Shown: positions 1 through 10,672 of the stretch, one piece after another
Position numbering within the stretch: the first letter of the stretch is position 1
Layout of the letters: each line of letters begins with the position of its first letter
NCBI GenBank assembly: GCA_945888325.1
Contig: CAMDAC010000004.1
Span: 124,001 to 188,000 of the forward strand
Direction: 5' to 3'
Length of the DNA: 64,000 nucleotides
Origin: Candidatus Sulfopaludibacter sp. SbA3
GTDB taxonomy: Bacteria > Pseudomonadota > Alphaproteobacteria > Caulobacterales > Hyphomonadaceae
The notes under the pieces: model-generated
Seen by the model: the letters and a program-made list of their open reading frames with translations, nothing else
Told to the model about the DNA's origin: nothing
The model's database searches: none
Translations under genes and position numbers: made by a program

Positions 1-1
1 T

Positions 2-262
2 GTGGCCGATGACCGGAAGGGCGACTTCAAGGGCTTTGCGATTGCGTTCAATGCGCGTTCTGTTGAGGAGGTCGATGCGATTTTCGACCGTCTGGGCAAG
101 GCCGGCGTGCGCATTCCGAGGCCCCCGCACAAGACCTACTGGGGCGGATATTCCGGCTACTTTGCGGACCCCGAAGGCAACGCCTGGGAAGTCGCCTACA
201 ATCCGTTCTGGCCAATTGACGAGGCGGGGCGCGTGACCGTGCCCGCGCCAAAGGAGCGATAG
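2..262 (+). CDS. VOC-fold (glyoxalase/bleomycin-resistance-like) protein, 5' end outside the window
   Basis: Only the C-terminal 86 residues are visible. The reading frame is open to the left edge, so the GTG at base 2 need not be the start; VOC proteins are usually about 120-150 residues. The pattern of a half-domain helix (VEEVDAIFDRLGKAGVRI) followed by GGYSGYFADPEGNAWEVAYNP is the typical second beta-alpha-beta-beta-beta module of the family, including the D-P-x-G-N-xW-E segment that carries a metal ligand in glyoxalase I. The substrate cannot be told. The TAG stop abuts the nuoE ATG directly, so the gene is probably co-transcribed with the nuo operon. Confidence 0.8.
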   Translation: MADDRKGDFKGFAIAFNARSVEEVDAIFDRLGKAGVRIPRPPHKTYWGGYSGYFADPEGNAWEVAYNPFWPIDEAGRVTVPAPKER

Positions 263-1012
263 ATGGCCTTGCGCCGGTTTGATCTTGAAGCGGGCGGCGA
301 CAGCTTTGCCTTCAAGTCCGAGACTGAAGAGAAGATTGCGTTCTGGCGCGGGAAATATCCTGCCGACAAGCAGCGCTCGGCGGTGATCCCGCTGCTCTGG
401 CTTGCCCAGAAGGACAACAATGGCTGGCTGTCCGAGCCCGCGATGCGCGAAGTCGCGAACCGGCTCGAGATGCCGTACATCCGCGTCTACGAAGTTGCGA
501 CCTTCTACACGATGTTCCGCCTTCAGCCGGTGGGCAAGTTCCATGTCCAGCTGTGCGGCACCACGCCCTGCCAGCTGCGCGGCGCAGAGAGACTGAAAGA
601 AGTCTGCAAGAAGGAAATCGGCAAGCCGATGTTCGTAACCGACGACCAGCGGCTGTCGTGGGAAGAGGTCGAGTGCCTCGGCGCTTGCGTGAATGCGCCG
701 ATGGTGCAGATCAATGATGACTTCTTCGAGGACCTGACGCCGGAGTCGCTGTCGGCGATCCTGGGCCGTCTCCGCCACGGCGCGGATGTGACGCCCGGCC
801 CGCAGATCGACCGCGTCAACAGCGCGCCCGAAGGCGGCACGACCGTCCTGACCGACGCCTCCCTGTTCGATGGCAGCCGCACTCGGGTTTCGGCCTTGCC
901 GAACCTGCCCAAACCACCGGAGCCGACGCCCGAAGCGACTGGCCTACCGGAAGCCGATGCACCGACCAACACGAAGCGCGAAGAACCCACCAGCAAGGAA
1001 ATCAAGAGCTAA
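263..1012 (+). CDS. nuoE: NADH-quinone oxidoreductase subunit E (24 kDa subunit, [2Fe-2S] N1a)
   Basis: Peripheral-arm subunit of complex I, working with NuoF in NADH oxidation in the cytoplasm. A thioredoxin-like domain covers roughly residues 20-165. The four cluster ligands are C98, C103 (CGTTPC), C138 and C142 (CLGAC). At 249 residues it is longer than E. coli NuoE. The extra part is a Pro/Glu/Thr-rich C-terminal tail (about residues 210-249), which looks disordered. The ATG follows the stop of the VOC gene without a gap, and nuoF starts 3 bases after its stop. Function is certain; the role of the tail is unknown. Confidence 0.96.
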   Translation: MALRRFDLEAGGDSFAFKSETEEKIAFWRGKYPADKQRSAVIPLLWLAQKDNNGWLSEPAMREVANRLEMPYIRVYEVATFYTMFRLQPVGKFHVQLCGTTPCQLRGAERLKEVCKKEIGKPMFVTDDQRLSWEEVECLGACVNAPMVQINDDFFEDLTPESLSAILGRLRHGADVTPGPQIDRVNSAPEGGTTVLTDASLFDGSRTRVSALPNLPKPPEPTPEATGLPEADAPTNTKREEPTSKEIKS

Positions 1013-1015
1013 GCC

Positions 1016-2320
1016 ATGCTGCAGGATAAGGACCGCATCTTCACGAACCTCTACGGCCTTCATTCGCCGGACCTTGAAGCCGCGAAGAAGCGCGGTGCGT
1101 GGCACCTGACGAAGGAAATGCTCGATCTCGGGCCGGACTGGCTGTGCGACCAGATCAAGGCTTCCGGCCTTCGCGGGCGCGGCGGGGCAGGGTTCCCGAC
1201 CGGCCTGAAGTGGACGTTCATGCCGAAGGAAGTGCGCGACCGTCCGCACTATCTCGTCGTTAACGCCGACGAATCCGAGCCCGGCACGTGCAAGGACCGC
1301 GAGATCATGCGGCATGATCCGCACCTGCTGATCGAAGGCTGCATGGTGGCAAGCCGCGCGATGCGCGCCCACAAATGCTATGTCTACATTCGCGGAGAAT
1401 ATATTGCAGAGCGCCATGCGCTCGAAAAGGCGGTGAAAGAAGCCTACGAAGCGCGCCTGATCGGTCAGAACAATCTCAACGGCTGGGACTTCGACCTCTA
1501 CGTCCACCACGGCGCCGGCGCTTACATCTGCGGCGAAGAAACCGCGCTGCTGGAAAGCCTCGAGGGCAAGAAGGGCCAGCCGCGCCTGAAGCCGCCTTTC
1601 CCTGCGAATGCGGGCCTCTATGGCTGCCCGACGACGGTGAACAATGTCGAGTCGATTGCGGTTGTGCCGACGATCCTGCGCCGGGGCGCGCAATGGTTTG
1701 CGGGCTTTGGCCGGCCGAACAATTCGGGCACCAAGCTGTTCTGCATCTCCGGGCACGTGAACAAGCCGTGCAACGTTGAAGAAGAGATGTCGATCACGTT
1801 CCGTGAACTGATCGAAACGCATTGCGGCGGCATTCGCGGCGGCTGGGACAACCTGAAGGCCGTGATCCCGGGTGGTTCGTCGGTACCGATGGTGCCGGCC
1901 GAGCAGATCATGGACGCCTACATGGATTTCGACACGCTGCGCGACCTGAAGTCGGGTCTTGGCACCGCGGCGATCATCGTGATGGACAAGCAGACGGACC
2001 TGATCAAGTCGATCGCGCGGCTTGCCTATTTCTACAAGCACGAGAGCTGCGGCCAGTGCACGCCGTGCCGCGAAGGCACGGGCTGGATGTGGCGCGTGAT
2101 GGAACGGATGGTGCGCGGCGAGGCCACGCATGACGAGATCGACACGCTGCTGGACGTGACCAAACAGGTCGAAGGCCACACGATCTGCGCGCTGGGCGAC
2201 GCGGCGGCCTGGCCGATCCAGGGCCTGATCCGCCACTTCCGCCACGAGATCGAAGAACGCATCAATCGCTACCGGCAGCCGCGCGCCCTCGTGCAGGGCG
2301 CCGTGATCGCGGCGGAGTAG
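1016..2320 (+). CDS. nuoF: NADH-quinone oxidoreductase subunit F (51 kDa, FMN and NADH binding)
   Basis: Entry point for electrons in complex I: it binds NADH and FMN and carries the 4Fe-4S cluster N3. Visible motifs are the glycine-rich NADH/FMN loop GRGGAGFP (residues 54-61), the FMN-binding stretch [15 protein letters not shown] (81-95), the cluster ligands in [12 protein letters not shown] (C345, C348, C351) and a fourth Cys near residue 391 (TICALGD). The length of 434 residues is normal for the family. It lies between nuoE and nuoG with intergenic gaps of 3-4 bases, consistent with one polycistronic transcript. Confidence 0.97.
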   Translation: MLQDKDRIFTNLYGLHSPDLEAAKKRGAWHLTKEMLDLGPDWLCDQIKASGLRGRGGAGFPTGLKWTFMPKEVRDRPHYLVVNADESEPGTCKDREIMRHDPHLLIEGCMVASRAMRAHKCYVYIRGEYIAERHALEKAVKEAYEARLIGQNNLNGWDFDLYVHHGAGAYICGEETALLESLEGKKGQPRLKPPFPANAGLYGCPTTVNNVESIAVVPTILRRGAQWFAGFGRPNNSGTKLFCISGHVNKPCNVEEEMSITFRELIETHCGGIRGGWDNLKAVIPGGSSVPMVPAEQIMDAYMDFDTLRDLKSGLGTAAIIVMDKQTDLIKSIARLAYFYKHESCGQCTPCREGTGWMWRVMERMVRGEATHDEIDTLLDVTKQVEGHTICALGDAAAWPIQGLIRHFRHEIEERINRYRQPRALVQGAVIAAE

Positions 2321-2324
2321 GACC

Positions 2325-4415
2325 ATGTCAGACACGTTCAAGCTCAACATCGACGGCGTCGAAGTCGAAGTGCCGAAGGCCTACACGCTGATGCAGGCGT
2401 GCGAGGAAGTTGGCGCCGAAATTCCGCGCTTCTGCTATCATGAACGCCTGTCGGTGGCGGGCAACTGCCGCATGTGCCTCGTCGAGTGGGAAGGCGCGCC
2501 AAAGCCGCTGGCCTCCTGTGCGCAGATCGTCGGCGACCTTCGTCCGAACCGGGACGGTTCGCCGCCGGTGATCCGCACCAAGGGCGCCTATGTCGAGAAG
2601 GCGCGCAACGGCGTCATGGAATTCCTGCTGATCAACCACCCGCTGGATTGCCCGATCTGCGACCAGGGCGGCGAGTGCGACCTGCAAGACCAGGCCGTCG
2701 CGTATGGCCGCTCCGACAGCCGCTATGACGAGAACAAGCGCGCGGTCGAAGACAAGTACATGGGCCCGCTGGTCAAGACGATCATGACGCGCTGCATCCA
2801 GTGCACGCGCTGTGTGCGCTTCGTGGCGGAAGTGGCGGGCGTCGAGGAGATCGGCATGATCTCGCGCGGCGAGAGCGCCGAGATCACCACCTATCTGGAA
2901 AAGTCGCTGACGTCGGAACTGTCTGGCAACGTGATCGATCTGTGCCCGGTCGGCGCGCTGACGTCCAAGCCGTACGCCTTCAATGCGCGGCCCTGGGAGT
3001 TGCGCAAAACCTCGTCCATCGACGTCATGGATGCGATGGGCGCGGCGATCCGGATCGATGCGAAAGGGGACGCCGTGATGCGGATCCTTCCGGAGACGAA
3101 TGAAGAGATCAACGAAGAATGGCTGTCGGACAAGTCCCGGTTCGTCTGGGACGGCCTGGCGCGCCAGCGTCTCGACCGGCCGTACGTGCGCCGGAATGGC
3201 AAGCTGCATCCGGTGACGTGGCCGGAAGCGCTCGACGCGGTGAAAGCTGCGCTGTCGGTCGGCGCTGACCAGGTCGGTGTGGTTGCTGGTGACCTGATCG
3301 AAGTGGAGCAGGCGAAAGCGGCGCTCGATTTCTTCCGCGGCCTCGGCGTCAAGAATACCGACTGCCGCCCAGCCAGCGCGCAGTATGGCACCAGCGGCGT
3401 GCGGGAGCATTACCTGCTGAACCCGACGCTGATGGGCGTTGAAGAGTCGGATGCGCTGCTGCTGATCGGCACCAATCCGCGCGTCGAAGCGGCTGTCTGG
3501 AATGCCCGCATCCGCAAGTCTTGGCTGTGGGGCAATCTGAAAGTGGCGGTGATCGGCGAGGCGGCTGAGCTGACCTATCCGTATACGCACCTTGGTACGT
3601 CTGCCGACGCGCTGAACGGCGCTGCGGTGCGCGAGTTTTTCAAGGGCGCGAAGCGTCCGATGATCGTTGCTGGCGAAGCGGCGGCCTGCCGCAGTGACGG
3701 CGCAGCGATCCTGTCGGCCGCCCTGTCGATGGCGCAGGAGACCGGCGCCGTTTCTGAAGGTTGGGCCGGTTTCGGCATGCTGCACACGGCGGCGGGCCGG
3801 GTCGGCGCGCTGGACGCCGGTTTCGTTCCGGCTGACGGCGGCAAGGCGACGAAGGACATTCTCGGCGGCGCGCTAAAAACGGTCGTGCTGCTGGGGGCAG
3901 ATGAAGTGGACCTGTCTCAGGTCGGCTCGGCGCAGGTTATCTATGTCGGCTCGCACGGCGACGCCGGTGCGGCGCGGGCGGACATCGTACTGCCTTGCGC
4001 GGCCTACAGCGAAATCACGGCAACCTTCGTAAACACCGAGGGCCGGGTGCAGATGACCACGCGGGCGGTTCAGCCGAAGGGCGAAGCCCGTGAGGGCTGG
4101 GCCATTTTCCGGGCGCTTTCGGGCGTCATGGGCAAGGTGCTTCCGTATGACACAGCCGACGAGCTGCGTGCGCTGCTGCGCGGCAAGGCGGGGCAGAACA
4201 CGGCCTTCTCCGGTCGCGGATACGCTCCCGGCGCCAAGGGCGTTTCGGCGCTTATTGCGGCGCCTCCGGCAGCGGACGGCGGCTTCGGCAACGCTCCGTT
4301 TGGCCGCGCAATTGCAGACTTTTACCTGACCAATCCCATCGCCCGCGCGTCGCGCACAATGGCTGAGTGTTCTGCGCTGGCGACCAGCCTAGACACCGCA
4401 GTGGCAGCGGAGTAG
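2325..4415 (+). CDS. nuoG: NADH-quinone oxidoreductase subunit G (75 kDa iron-sulfur subunit)
   Basis: Large peripheral-arm subunit that relays electrons from N3 to the quinone site. The N-terminal ferredoxin domain has C37, C48, C51 and C65 for [2Fe-2S] N1b. The segment HPLDCPICDQGGEC (about 106-119) supplies the His and Cys ligands of N5. CIQCTRC (near 158) and the later CPVGAL supply N6b-type ligands. The C-terminal half is a degenerate molybdopterin-oxidoreductase fold, as in mitochondrial and alphaproteobacterial homologues. The 696-residue length matches the alphaproteobacterial class, which is shorter than the roughly 900-residue E. coli form. It is followed by nuoH after 9 bases. Confidence 0.97.
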   Translation: MSDTFKLNIDGVEVEVPKAYTLMQACEEVGAEIPRFCYHERLSVAGNCRMCLVEWEGAPKPLASCAQIVGDLRPNRDGSPPVIRTKGAYVEKARNGVMEFLLINHPLDCPICDQGGECDLQDQAVAYGRSDSRYDENKRAVEDKYMGPLVKTIMTRCIQCTRCVRFVAEVAGVEEIGMISRGESAEITTYLEKSLTSELSGNVIDLCPVGALTSKPYAFNARPWELRKTSSIDVMDAMGAAIRIDAKGDAVMRILPETNEEINEEWLSDKSRFVWDGLARQRLDRPYVRRNGKLHPVTWPEALDAVKAALSVGADQVGVVAGDLIEVEQAKAALDFFRGLGVKNTDCRPASAQYGTSGVREHYLLNPTLMGVEESDALLLIGTNPRVEAAVWNARIRKSWLWGNLKVAVIGEAAELTYPYTHLGTSADALNGAAVREFFKGAKRPMIVAGEAAACRSDGAAILSAALSMAQETGAVSEGWAGFGMLHTAAGRVGALDAGFVPADGGKATKDILGGALKTVVLLGADEVDLSQVGSAQVIYVGSHGDAGAARADIVLPCAAYSEITATFVNTEGRVQMTTRAVQPKGEAREGWAIFRALSGVMGKVLPYDTADELRALLRGKAGQNTAFSGRGYAPGAKGVSALIAAPPAADGGFGNAPFGRAIADFYLTNPIARASRTMAECSALATSLDTAVAAE

Positions 4416-4424
4416 TGCGGCGCC

Positions 4425-5519
4425 ATGAGTAATGCAATCGAGTCTTTGGGGAGCCTTTGGGGGCCGCTTCTGGTGCTCGGCCAGATCGGTCTGTTCACGC
4501 TCGTTCTGCTGCTGTCGATTGCGTTCCTGCTGTTGCTGGACCGGAAGATCTGGGCCGGCGTGATGATGCGCAAGGGCCCGAACGTGGTGGGCCCGTTTGG
4601 ACTGCTGCAGTCGTTCGCGGACTTCGGGAAATTCCTGTTGAAGGAAATCGTCATCCCGGCCGGCGCCAACAAGTTTGTCTTCATCTTCGCGCCGATCCTC
4701 ACCTGTACGCTCGCCTTCGCCGCCTGGGCGGCCATCCCGGTCGCGCCGGGTATTGAAGGCGGCACGAGCTGGGTGATCTCGGACCTGAATGTCGGCGTCC
4801 TCTACCTCTTCGCGATCAGCTCGCTGGGTGTCTACGGCATCATCATGGGCGGCTGGGCTTCGAACTCGAAATATCCGTTCCTCGGCGCGCTGCGCTCTGC
4901 CGCGCAAATGGTGTCCTACGAGGTCTCCATCGGCTTCGTGATCATCACCGTTATCCTGATGGTCGGCTCGATGAACCTCAGTGACATCGTCAACAACCAG
5001 GCCGGCGGCCTGCAGAACTGGCACGCGTTCAGCTTCCAGAACTTCCCGCTGATCGTCGTCATGTTCCCGATGTTCGTGATCTTCTTCATCTCGGCGCTGG
5101 CCGAAACTAACCGCCCGCCGTTCGATCTTCCGGAAGCCGAATCCGAACTCGTGGCCGGTTACCAGGTCGAGTATGGATCGACGCCGTATCTTCTCTTCAT
5201 GCTGGGCGAGTATCTCAACATCGTGCTGATGTGCGCGATGATGACGATCCTGTTCCTCGGCGGCTGGCATGGCCCCGTCGCGATCGGCGCGAACGCCGCC
5301 GGGTCGATGCCGCCGCTGCTGCTCAGCCTCGCAGGCCTCTTCTGGTTCATGCTGAAGATCCTGTTCCTGTTCTTCCTGTTCGCCATGGTGAAGGCCATCG
5401 TGCCCCGGTATCGCTACGATCAGCTGATGCGCCTTGGCTGGAAGATTTTCCTGCCAACTTCGCTCGCCGCCGTGCTCGTGGTGGCTGGGTATGTGACCTA
5501 TTTCGGAGTTCAGTCATGA
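4425..5519 (+). CDS. nuoH: NADH-quinone oxidoreductase subunit H (ND1)
   Basis: Membrane subunit at the junction of the peripheral and membrane arms, contributing to the quinone chamber. The protein is very hydrophobic, with about eight predicted membrane segments. It carries the conserved loop [20 protein letters not shown] around residue 227, a hallmark of ND1/NuoH involved in quinone-coupled proton transfer. The 364-residue length is usual for the family. Its TGA overlaps the ATG of nuoI (ATGA), indicating translational coupling. Confidence 0.97.
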   Translation: MSNAIESLGSLWGPLLVLGQIGLFTLVLLLSIAFLLLLDRKIWAGVMMRKGPNVVGPFGLLQSFADFGKFLLKEIVIPAGANKFVFIFAPILTCTLAFAAWAAIPVAPGIEGGTSWVISDLNVGVLYLFAISSLGVYGIIMGGWASNSKYPFLGALRSAAQMVSYEVSIGFVIITVILMVGSMNLSDIVNNQAGGLQNWHAFSFQNFPLIVVMFPMFVIFFISALAETNRPPFDLPEAESELVAGYQVEYGSTPYLLFMLGEYLNIVLMCAMMTILFLGGWHGPVAIGANAAGSMPPLLLSLAGLFWFMLKILFLFFLFAMVKAIVPRYRYDQLMRLGWKIFLPTSLAAVLVVAGYVTYFGVQS

Positions 5520-6001
5520 GCCTCGCGCAGACCCTTCGCGGCGCCCTTCTGACGGATTTCCTCGGCGCCTTCTGGGTGGCCACGCTGGAAATGTTCCGCC
5601 GGAAACCGACCGTGAATTACCCGTTCGAGAAAAACCCGCTGTCGCCGCGTTTCCGGGGCGAGCATGCGCTGCGCCGGTACCCGAGCGGCGAAGAGCGTTG
5701 CATCGCTTGCAAGCTGTGTGAAGCGATCTGCCCGGCGCAGGCCATCACCATCGAGGCCGAGCCGCGCGAAGACGGCGCGCGCCGCACGACGCGCTACGAC
5801 ATCGACATGGTGAAGTGCATCTATTGCGGCTTCTGCCAGGAAGCCTGCCCGGTCGATGCGATCGTCGAAGGGCCGAATTTCGAATTCGCGACCGAAACGC
5901 GCGAAGAACTTTTCTACGACAAGGAACGCCTCCTCGCGAACGGCGACCGCTGGGAACGGCTGATTGCCAAGAATCTTGAGCTGGACGCGCCGTACCGGTA
6001 G
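5516..6001 (+). CDS. nuoI: NADH-quinone oxidoreductase subunit I (TYKY, two 4Fe-4S clusters)
   Basis: Ferredoxin-like subunit carrying clusters N6a and N6b near the membrane. Two complete CxxCxxCxxxCP motifs are present: C62-C65-C68-C72 and C101-C104-C107-C111. The ATG at 5516 was chosen because it overlaps the nuoH stop by 4 bases and gives the normal 161-residue protein starting MSLAQTLRG. Upstream codons in this frame lie inside nuoH. A 68-base gap separates it from nuoJ, the longest gap within the nuo cluster. No convincing promoter or terminator was seen in that gap. Confidence 0.97.
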   Translation: MSLAQTLRGALLTDFLGAFWVATLEMFRRKPTVNYPFEKNPLSPRFRGEHALRRYPSGEERCIACKLCEAICPAQAITIEAEPREDGARRTTRYDIDMVKCIYCGFCQEACPVDAIVEGPNFEFATETREELFYDKERLLANGDRWERLIAKNLELDAPYR

Positions 6002-6069
6002 CGCGCCAAACTAGTAACGCAGACCGGCGGGCAGGGGCTTCACCGGAACAGAAAAGGGGCGAGAAGGCA

Positions 6070-6663
6070 GTGGCACTGATCGCATTTATACTGATTGGGG
6101 CTGTTGTGGTCTTGTCGGCGATGCTCGTCATCGTGGCGCGCAACCCCGTGCATTCCGTGCTCTGGCTGATCCTCGCCTTTTTCTCGTCCGCGGGCCTGAT
6201 GGTTCTGATCGGGGCCGAGTTCCTCGCGATGCTGCTGATCGTCGTCTATGTCGGCGCGGTCGCGGTGCTGTTCCTCTTCGTCGTGATGATGCTGGATGTG
6301 GATTTCGTCGAGCTGAAGCAAGGCAGCCTAGGCTATTGGCCCTTTGCGCTCCTGATCGGCGTGATTCTGGTTGCCGAACTGGCACTCGTCGGGGCCGCGA
6401 GCGGTTCGCTCACCTTCGATACGTTTGACCCTTCGCCGGGCGCAGAAACCAACACCGAAGCCATCGGCGCCGTGATGTACACGCAATACCTTCTGCTGTT
6501 CCAGTTGGCTGGCGTGATCCTGCTGGTCGCCATGATCGGCGCCATCGTGCTGACGCTGCGCCACCGGCCGAACGTCAAGCGCCAGAGTGTCAGTGCGCAG
6601 ACCGGCCGGCGCCGCGCAGACGCCACCGAACTGAAGGACCCGGCTCCGGGGCAAGGGATCTGA
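6070..6663 (+). CDS. nuoJ: NADH-quinone oxidoreductase subunit J (ND6)
   Basis: Small membrane subunit with about five transmembrane segments. It shows the ND6 signature around residues 25-75 ([20 protein letters not shown] and [20 protein letters not shown]), the region that contains the pi-bulge helix implicated in coupling. The 197 residues include a hydrophilic, basic C-terminal tail (about 160-197). It is directly followed by nuoK, with 1 base between stop and start. Identity is secure from motif and position. Confidence 0.95.
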   Translation: MALIAFILIGAVVVLSAMLVIVARNPVHSVLWLILAFFSSAGLMVLIGAEFLAMLLIVVYVGAVAVLFLFVVMMLDVDFVELKQGSLGYWPFALLIGVILVAELALVGAASGSLTFDTFDPSPGAETNTEAIGAVMYTQYLLLFQLAGVILLVAMIGAIVLTLRHRPNVKRQSVSAQTGRRRADATELKDPAPGQGI

Positions 6664-6664
6664 C

Positions 6665-6976
6665 ATGACCGAACTCGGCATCCTGCATTTCCTGATCGTT
6701 TCGGCGGCGCTGTTCACGATCGGCGTGGTAGGCATATTCGTGAACCGCAAGAACGTCATCGTCATCCTGATGGCGCTCGAGCTGATCCTGCTCTCCGTGA
6801 ACATCAACCTGGTCGCCTTCTCGGTGTTTACCGGAACGATACAGGGCCAGATCTTCGCGATGCTGGTGCTCACCGTGGCGGCCGCAGAAGCGGCGGTCGG
6901 GCTCGCCATCCTCGTCGTCTATTTCCGGAATCGCCGCGACATCTCGGTTGAGAATGTCGATCTGATGAAAGGCTGA
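6665..6976 (+). CDS. nuoK: NADH-quinone oxidoreductase subunit K (ND4L)
   Basis: A 103-residue protein with three transmembrane helices. It contains the two conserved membrane glutamates of ND4L, one in the [19 protein letters not shown] helix and one in the [13 protein letters not shown] helix, which form part of the central hydrophilic axis of complex I. The start at 6665 follows the nuoJ stop by 1 base and the stop precedes nuoL by 7 bases. Length and motifs are normal for the family. Confidence 0.97.
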   Translation: MTELGILHFLIVSAALFTIGVVGIFVNRKNVIVILMALELILLSVNINLVAFSVFTGTIQGQIFAMLVLTVAAAEAAVGLAILVVYFRNRRDISVENVDLMKG

Positions 6977-6983
6977 CCTCAGT

Positions 6984-9167
6984 ATGCTTCCGGATAGCCT
7001 GCTCATTTATATCGTCCTCGCGCCGGGCTTCGCGGCGCTTACCGGTCTGTTCCACAAGTGGATTGGCGACCGGGTCGTGATGGCGATCACCACCGGCGTC
7101 GTGCTGTCGTGCGGCGCGCTGTCGCTCTACCAGCTGTTCGCCTATGTGGCCGGTCTCGGCGGCGCGGCGGAAGCCGTGCACCACGCTGCCGGCTATGACG
7201 CCTACCTGACGGCGGGCGTCGAGGCGGCGCATGTCGAGCTGCGCCAGCACATCATCACGCTGATGCCGTGGATTCATGTCGGTGATTTCCACGCCAACTG
7301 GGCGATCCGTGTAGATACATTGTCGATCGTCATGATGGCGGTGATCACGGGCGTCTCCGGACTCGTGCACCTTTATTCCTGGGGCTACATGAGCGAAGAC
7401 CCGCACAAATCGCGCTTCTTCGCCTACCTGTCTCTCTTCACCTTCATGATGCTGATGCTGGTGGTGGCGGACAACTTCATCCAGCTCTTCTTCGGCTGGG
7501 AAGGTGTGGGTCTCGCCTCCTACCTGCTCATCGGTTTCTGGTACACGAAGAAGGCGCCGAACGACGCCTCAATCAAGGCCTTCGTGACGAACCGCGTCGG
7601 CGACTTCGGCCTCGCGCTCGGCATCATGGCGGTGTTCTTCATGTTCCGCTCGGTCGAGTTCGGGCCGGTGCTGGATGCGATCCGCACCAACGCCGTCATC
7701 ACCCCATATGCCTTCGCCGAAGCCCTGCCGGCGCGCGAATCCGTGATCGTGTTCTTCGGCGAGCGCGTCTATGCGCTGGAGCTGATCGGCATCCTTCTCT
7801 TCATCGGCGCGATGGGCAAGTCGGCCCAGTTCTTCCTGCACGTCTGGCTGCCGGACGCGATGGAAGGCCCGACCCCGGTGTCTGCCCTGATCCATGCGGC
7901 GACGATGGTGACGGCGGGCGTCTATCTCGTCTGCCTCCTGTCGCCGATCTATGAGTACACGTTCTACGCGTCCGGCATGGTCGCGCTCGTCGGCGCAGTA
8001 ACGGCGCTCTATGCCGCGACCGTCGGCATGGCGCAGAACGACATCAAGCGCGTGATCGCCTATTCGACCTGTTCGCAGCTCGGCTACATGTTCTTCGCGG
8101 CAGGGATCGGCGCTTATGAAGCGGCGATGTTCCACCTCTTCACTCACGCCTTCTTCAAGGCGCTGCTGTTCCTCGGTGCCGGTTCGGTCATCCACGGCAT
8201 GCATCATGAGCAGGACATGCGCCGCATGGGCGGGCTCGCGAAGTTCATGCCGCTGACCTATGCCGCGATGATGATAGGCACCATCGCAATCATCGGCCTC
8301 GGTATTCCGCATACTAAGTTTGGCTTCTCCGGCTTCTTCTCCAAGGATGCGATCCTCGAGAGCAGCTATGCCGGTGTCATGGCCAGCGTATCGTTTGCGC
8401 AGCTGGCCTTCTGGTTCGGCCTCCTCGCGGCCTTCCTGACCAGCTTCTATTCCTGGCGCCTGATCTACATGACGTTCCACGGACCGGCGCCGCATGAAGC
8501 GCATGGCCATGACGCGCACGCCCACGATGCCCACGGGCATGATGCGCACGCGCACGACGACCATGCCCATGATGATCATGGCCACGGCCACGATCACAAG
8601 CCGCACGAGAGCCCGCTGGTGATGCTGATCCCGCTGGCACTGCTCAGCCTTGGGGCCATCTTCGCAGGCGTCTATTTCTACGATGCATTTGTGGACGCGA
8701 AGAACGAAACCTTCTGGGCAGGCGCCATCTACCGCGCCGCCGAGAACCACGTTTTGCACGACCGCCACAATGTGCCGGAATGGGTGCTCTGGGCGCCGCT
8801 GGTGGTCACCGTTGCCGGCTTCCTGATTGCGACGTTCACCTACTTCTTCAACCGGGGCATCGGCGCGCGCGTTGCGGCCAGCGGCGGACCGCTGCATGCC
8901 CTGTTCTCGAACAAATGGTATTTCGACGAGATCTACCAGGCGACGCTGGTGCGCGGATCGGCCTTCTTCGGAAACATCTTCTGGAAAGCCGACAAGAAGA
9001 TCATCGACGGCATCGGCCCTGACGGCATGGCCAAGCTGGCCGGCATGAGTTCGCGCGGCCTCTCGAAGATGCACACAGGCTATCTCTACCACTACGCCTT
9101 TGTGATCATCGGGGCGGTCATCGTCTTCGGTGCAATTCTCGCGCTCCGGTCGGGAGGAGCAGGCTGA
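6984..9167 (+). CDS. nuoL: NADH-quinone oxidoreductase subunit L (ND5) with a His/Asp-rich insertion
   Basis: Distal proton-pumping antiporter-like subunit of the membrane arm. Conserved features include [19 protein letters not shown] (about residues 170-190), [24 protein letters not shown] (about 288-311) and the long lateral C-terminal helix region. The 727-residue length exceeds the roughly 610-residue E. coli protein. Part of the excess is a hydrophilic loop at residues 504-542 in which 16 of 39 residues are His and 8 are Asp. The loop sits just before a membrane helix ([14 protein letters not shown]). Stop and nuoM start overlap as TGATG, with GGAGGA upstream as ribosome-binding site. 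Confidence 0.96.
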   Translation: MLPDSLLIYIVLAPGFAALTGLFHKWIGDRVVMAITTGVVLSCGALSLYQLFAYVAGLGGAAEAVHHAAGYDAYLTAGVEAAHVELRQHIITLMPWIHVGDFHANWAIRVDTLSIVMMAVITGVSGLVHLYSWGYMSEDPHKSRFFAYLSLFTFMMLMLVVADNFIQLFFGWEGVGLASYLLIGFWYTKKAPNDASIKAFVTNRVGDFGLALGIMAVFFMFRSVEFGPVLDAIRTNAVITPYAFAEALPARESVIVFFGERVYALELIGILLFIGAMGKSAQFFLHVWLPDAMEGPTPVSALIHAATMVTAGVYLVCLLSPIYEYTFYASGMVALVGAVTALYAATVGMAQNDIKRVIAYSTCSQLGYMFFAAGIGAYEAAMFHLFTHAFFKALLFLGAGSVIHGMHHEQDMRRMGGLAKFMPLTYAAMMIGTIAIIGLGIPHTKFGFSGFFSKDAILESSYAGVMASVSFAQLAFWFGLLAAFLTSFYSWRLIYMTFHGPAPHEAHGHDAHAHDAHGHDAHAHDDHAHDDHGHGHDHKPHESPLVMLIPLALLSLGAIFAGVYFYDAFVDAKNETFWAGAIYRAAENHVLHDRHNVPEWVLWAPLVVTVAGFLIATFTYFFNRGIGARVAASGGPLHALFSNKWYFDEIYQATLVRGSAFFGNIFWKADKKIIDGIGPDGMAKLAGMSSRGLSKMHTGYLYHYAFVIIGAVIVFGAILALRSGGAG
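8493..8609 (+). repeat. In-frame microrepeat encoding the His/Asp-rich NuoL loop
   Basis: Within nuoL the DNA is a degenerate tandem array of units encoding HAHD, HGHD and HDD blocks (repeated GCGCACGCCCACGAT-like units), giving residues 504-542. The array keeps frame and has no stop, so it is a coding repeat. Slippage in such an array could change the loop length between strains. Metal binding by the loop is plausible from composition but not shown. Confidence 0.7.
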
Positions 9168-10669
9168 TGGGCGGCTTCCCGATCCTTTCCGTAATGACGT
9201 TCCTGCCACTGGCAGGCGCGCTCCTCGTGATGCTGGTGCGCGCAGCCACGGCCGGCAGCAGCAAGGGCGAATCCACTGCGCAGTCGAAGAAGGCTGTGCT
9301 GCTCGCAGCCGTCATCATCTCGGCGGCGACGTTCGTCGCGTCGGTAGCGGCATTCTTCGCGTTTGACCGCTCGGCCACGGGCTATCAGCTCGTCGAGCAA
9401 TATGCCTGGTACGGACCGATCAGCTACAAGCTGGGCGTGGACGGCCTGTCACTTTCCCTTGTCATGCTGACGACGTTCCTGACGCCGATCTGCCTGCTCG
9501 CGAGCTGGAACTCCATCGACAAGCGCGTCACGGAATATGTGATCGCCTTCCTCGTACTCGAGACGTTCATGATCGGCGTCTTCGTCGCGCTGGATCTGGT
9601 GCTGTTCTACATCTTCTTCGAGGCTGGCCTCATCCCGATGTTCCTTATCGTCGGCATCTGGGGCGGCAAGGACCGGGTCTACGCTGCGTTCAAGTTTTTC
9701 CTCTATACGCTGATCGGCTCGCTGCTGATGCTGATCGCGATGGTCTACATGATCCTCGCCGCGGGTTCGGCAGACTTTGAAGTGCTCGAGAAGTTTGCCT
9801 TCGCGCCGGAGATACAGACCTGGCTCTGGCTGGCCTTCATCGCATCGTTCGCCGTGAAGCTGCCGATGTGGCCGGTGCACACCTGGCTTCCGGATGCGCA
9901 TGTGCAGGCGCCGACCGCCGGTTCGGTCATCCTCGCCGGCGTGCTGCTGAAGATGGGCGGTTATGGCATGCTGCGCTTCTCGCTGCCGATGTTCCCGGAT
10001 GCGAGCGCGATGTTCCAGCCGTTCATGTTTGCGCTGGCCGTGATCGCGATCGTCTATACCTCGCTGGTCGCCTGGCGGCAGACCGACATGAAGAAGTTGA
10101 TTGCCTATTCGTCCGTCGCGCACATGGGTTTCGTGACGCTCGGCATCTTTGCCTTCAATGAAATCGGCGTGCAGGGCGCGATCTTCCAGATGCTCAGCCA
10201 CGGTCTGATCTCGGGCGCACTCTTCCTGATCGTCGGCGTTGTGTACGACCGGATGCACACCCGCGAGATCGCCGCCTATGGCGGCCTTGTGAGCCGTATG
10301 CCGATCTACGCGTCTTTCTTCATGCTGTTCACAATGGCCAACGTCGGTCTGCCGGGAACCAGCGGTTTCGTCGGCGAGATTCTGACCATGGTCGGCGGTT
10401 TCCAGGCGGCGACTTGGGCGGCCGCCGGCGCGGCGCTCGGCGTGATCTTCTCGGCGGTCTACATGCTGACGCTCTACCGGCGCACGGTCTTCGGCGAGAT
10501 CACCAATCCGGAACTCAACGACATCAAGGACATGAACCTGGTCGAGTGGATCTGCATTGCCCCGCTCGCAGCCCTGACGATCCTGTTCGGGATCGCGCCC
10601 AACCTGATTTTCAATCTTACGGACAGCTCCACGACCCGGATCCTGTCGCTCATGGCTGGAGGCCAGTAG
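9167..10669 (+). CDS. nuoM: NADH-quinone oxidoreductase subunit M (ND4)
   Basis: Antiporter-like proton-pumping membrane subunit of complex I. Motifs include [24 protein letters not shown] (about residues 144-167), carrying the conserved helix-5 glutamate, and [27 protein letters not shown] (about 232-258) with the pump lysine and histidines nearby. The 500-residue length is typical. The ATG overlaps the last base of the nuoL stop (TGATG), and nuoN begins 3 bases after its TAG. Confidence 0.97.
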   Translation: MGGFPILSVMTFLPLAGALLVMLVRAATAGSSKGESTAQSKKAVLLAAVIISAATFVASVAAFFAFDRSATGYQLVEQYAWYGPISYKLGVDGLSLSLVMLTTFLTPICLLASWNSIDKRVTEYVIAFLVLETFMIGVFVALDLVLFYIFFEAGLIPMFLIVGIWGGKDRVYAAFKFFLYTLIGSLLMLIAMVYMILAAGSADFEVLEKFAFAPEIQTWLWLAFIASFAVKLPMWPVHTWLPDAHVQAPTAGSVILAGVLLKMGGYGMLRFSLPMFPDASAMFQPFMFALAVIAIVYTSLVAWRQTDMKKLIAYSSVAHMGFVTLGIFAFNEIGVQGAIFQMLSHGLISGALFLIVGVVYDRMHTREIAAYGGLVSRMPIYASFFMLFTMANVGLPGTSGFVGEILTMVGGFQAATWAAAGAALGVIFSAVYMLTLYRRTVFGEITNPELNDIKDMNLVEWICIAPLAALTILFGIAPNLIFNLTDSSTTRILSLMAGGQ

Positions 10670-10672
10670 GAC

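Noticed and set aside
6002-6069. Possible terminator or promoter in the nuoI-nuoJ gap
   Set aside because: Only a loose CCGG inverted repeat is present, with no T-run or convincing -10/-35; the gap is short and the operon order continues.
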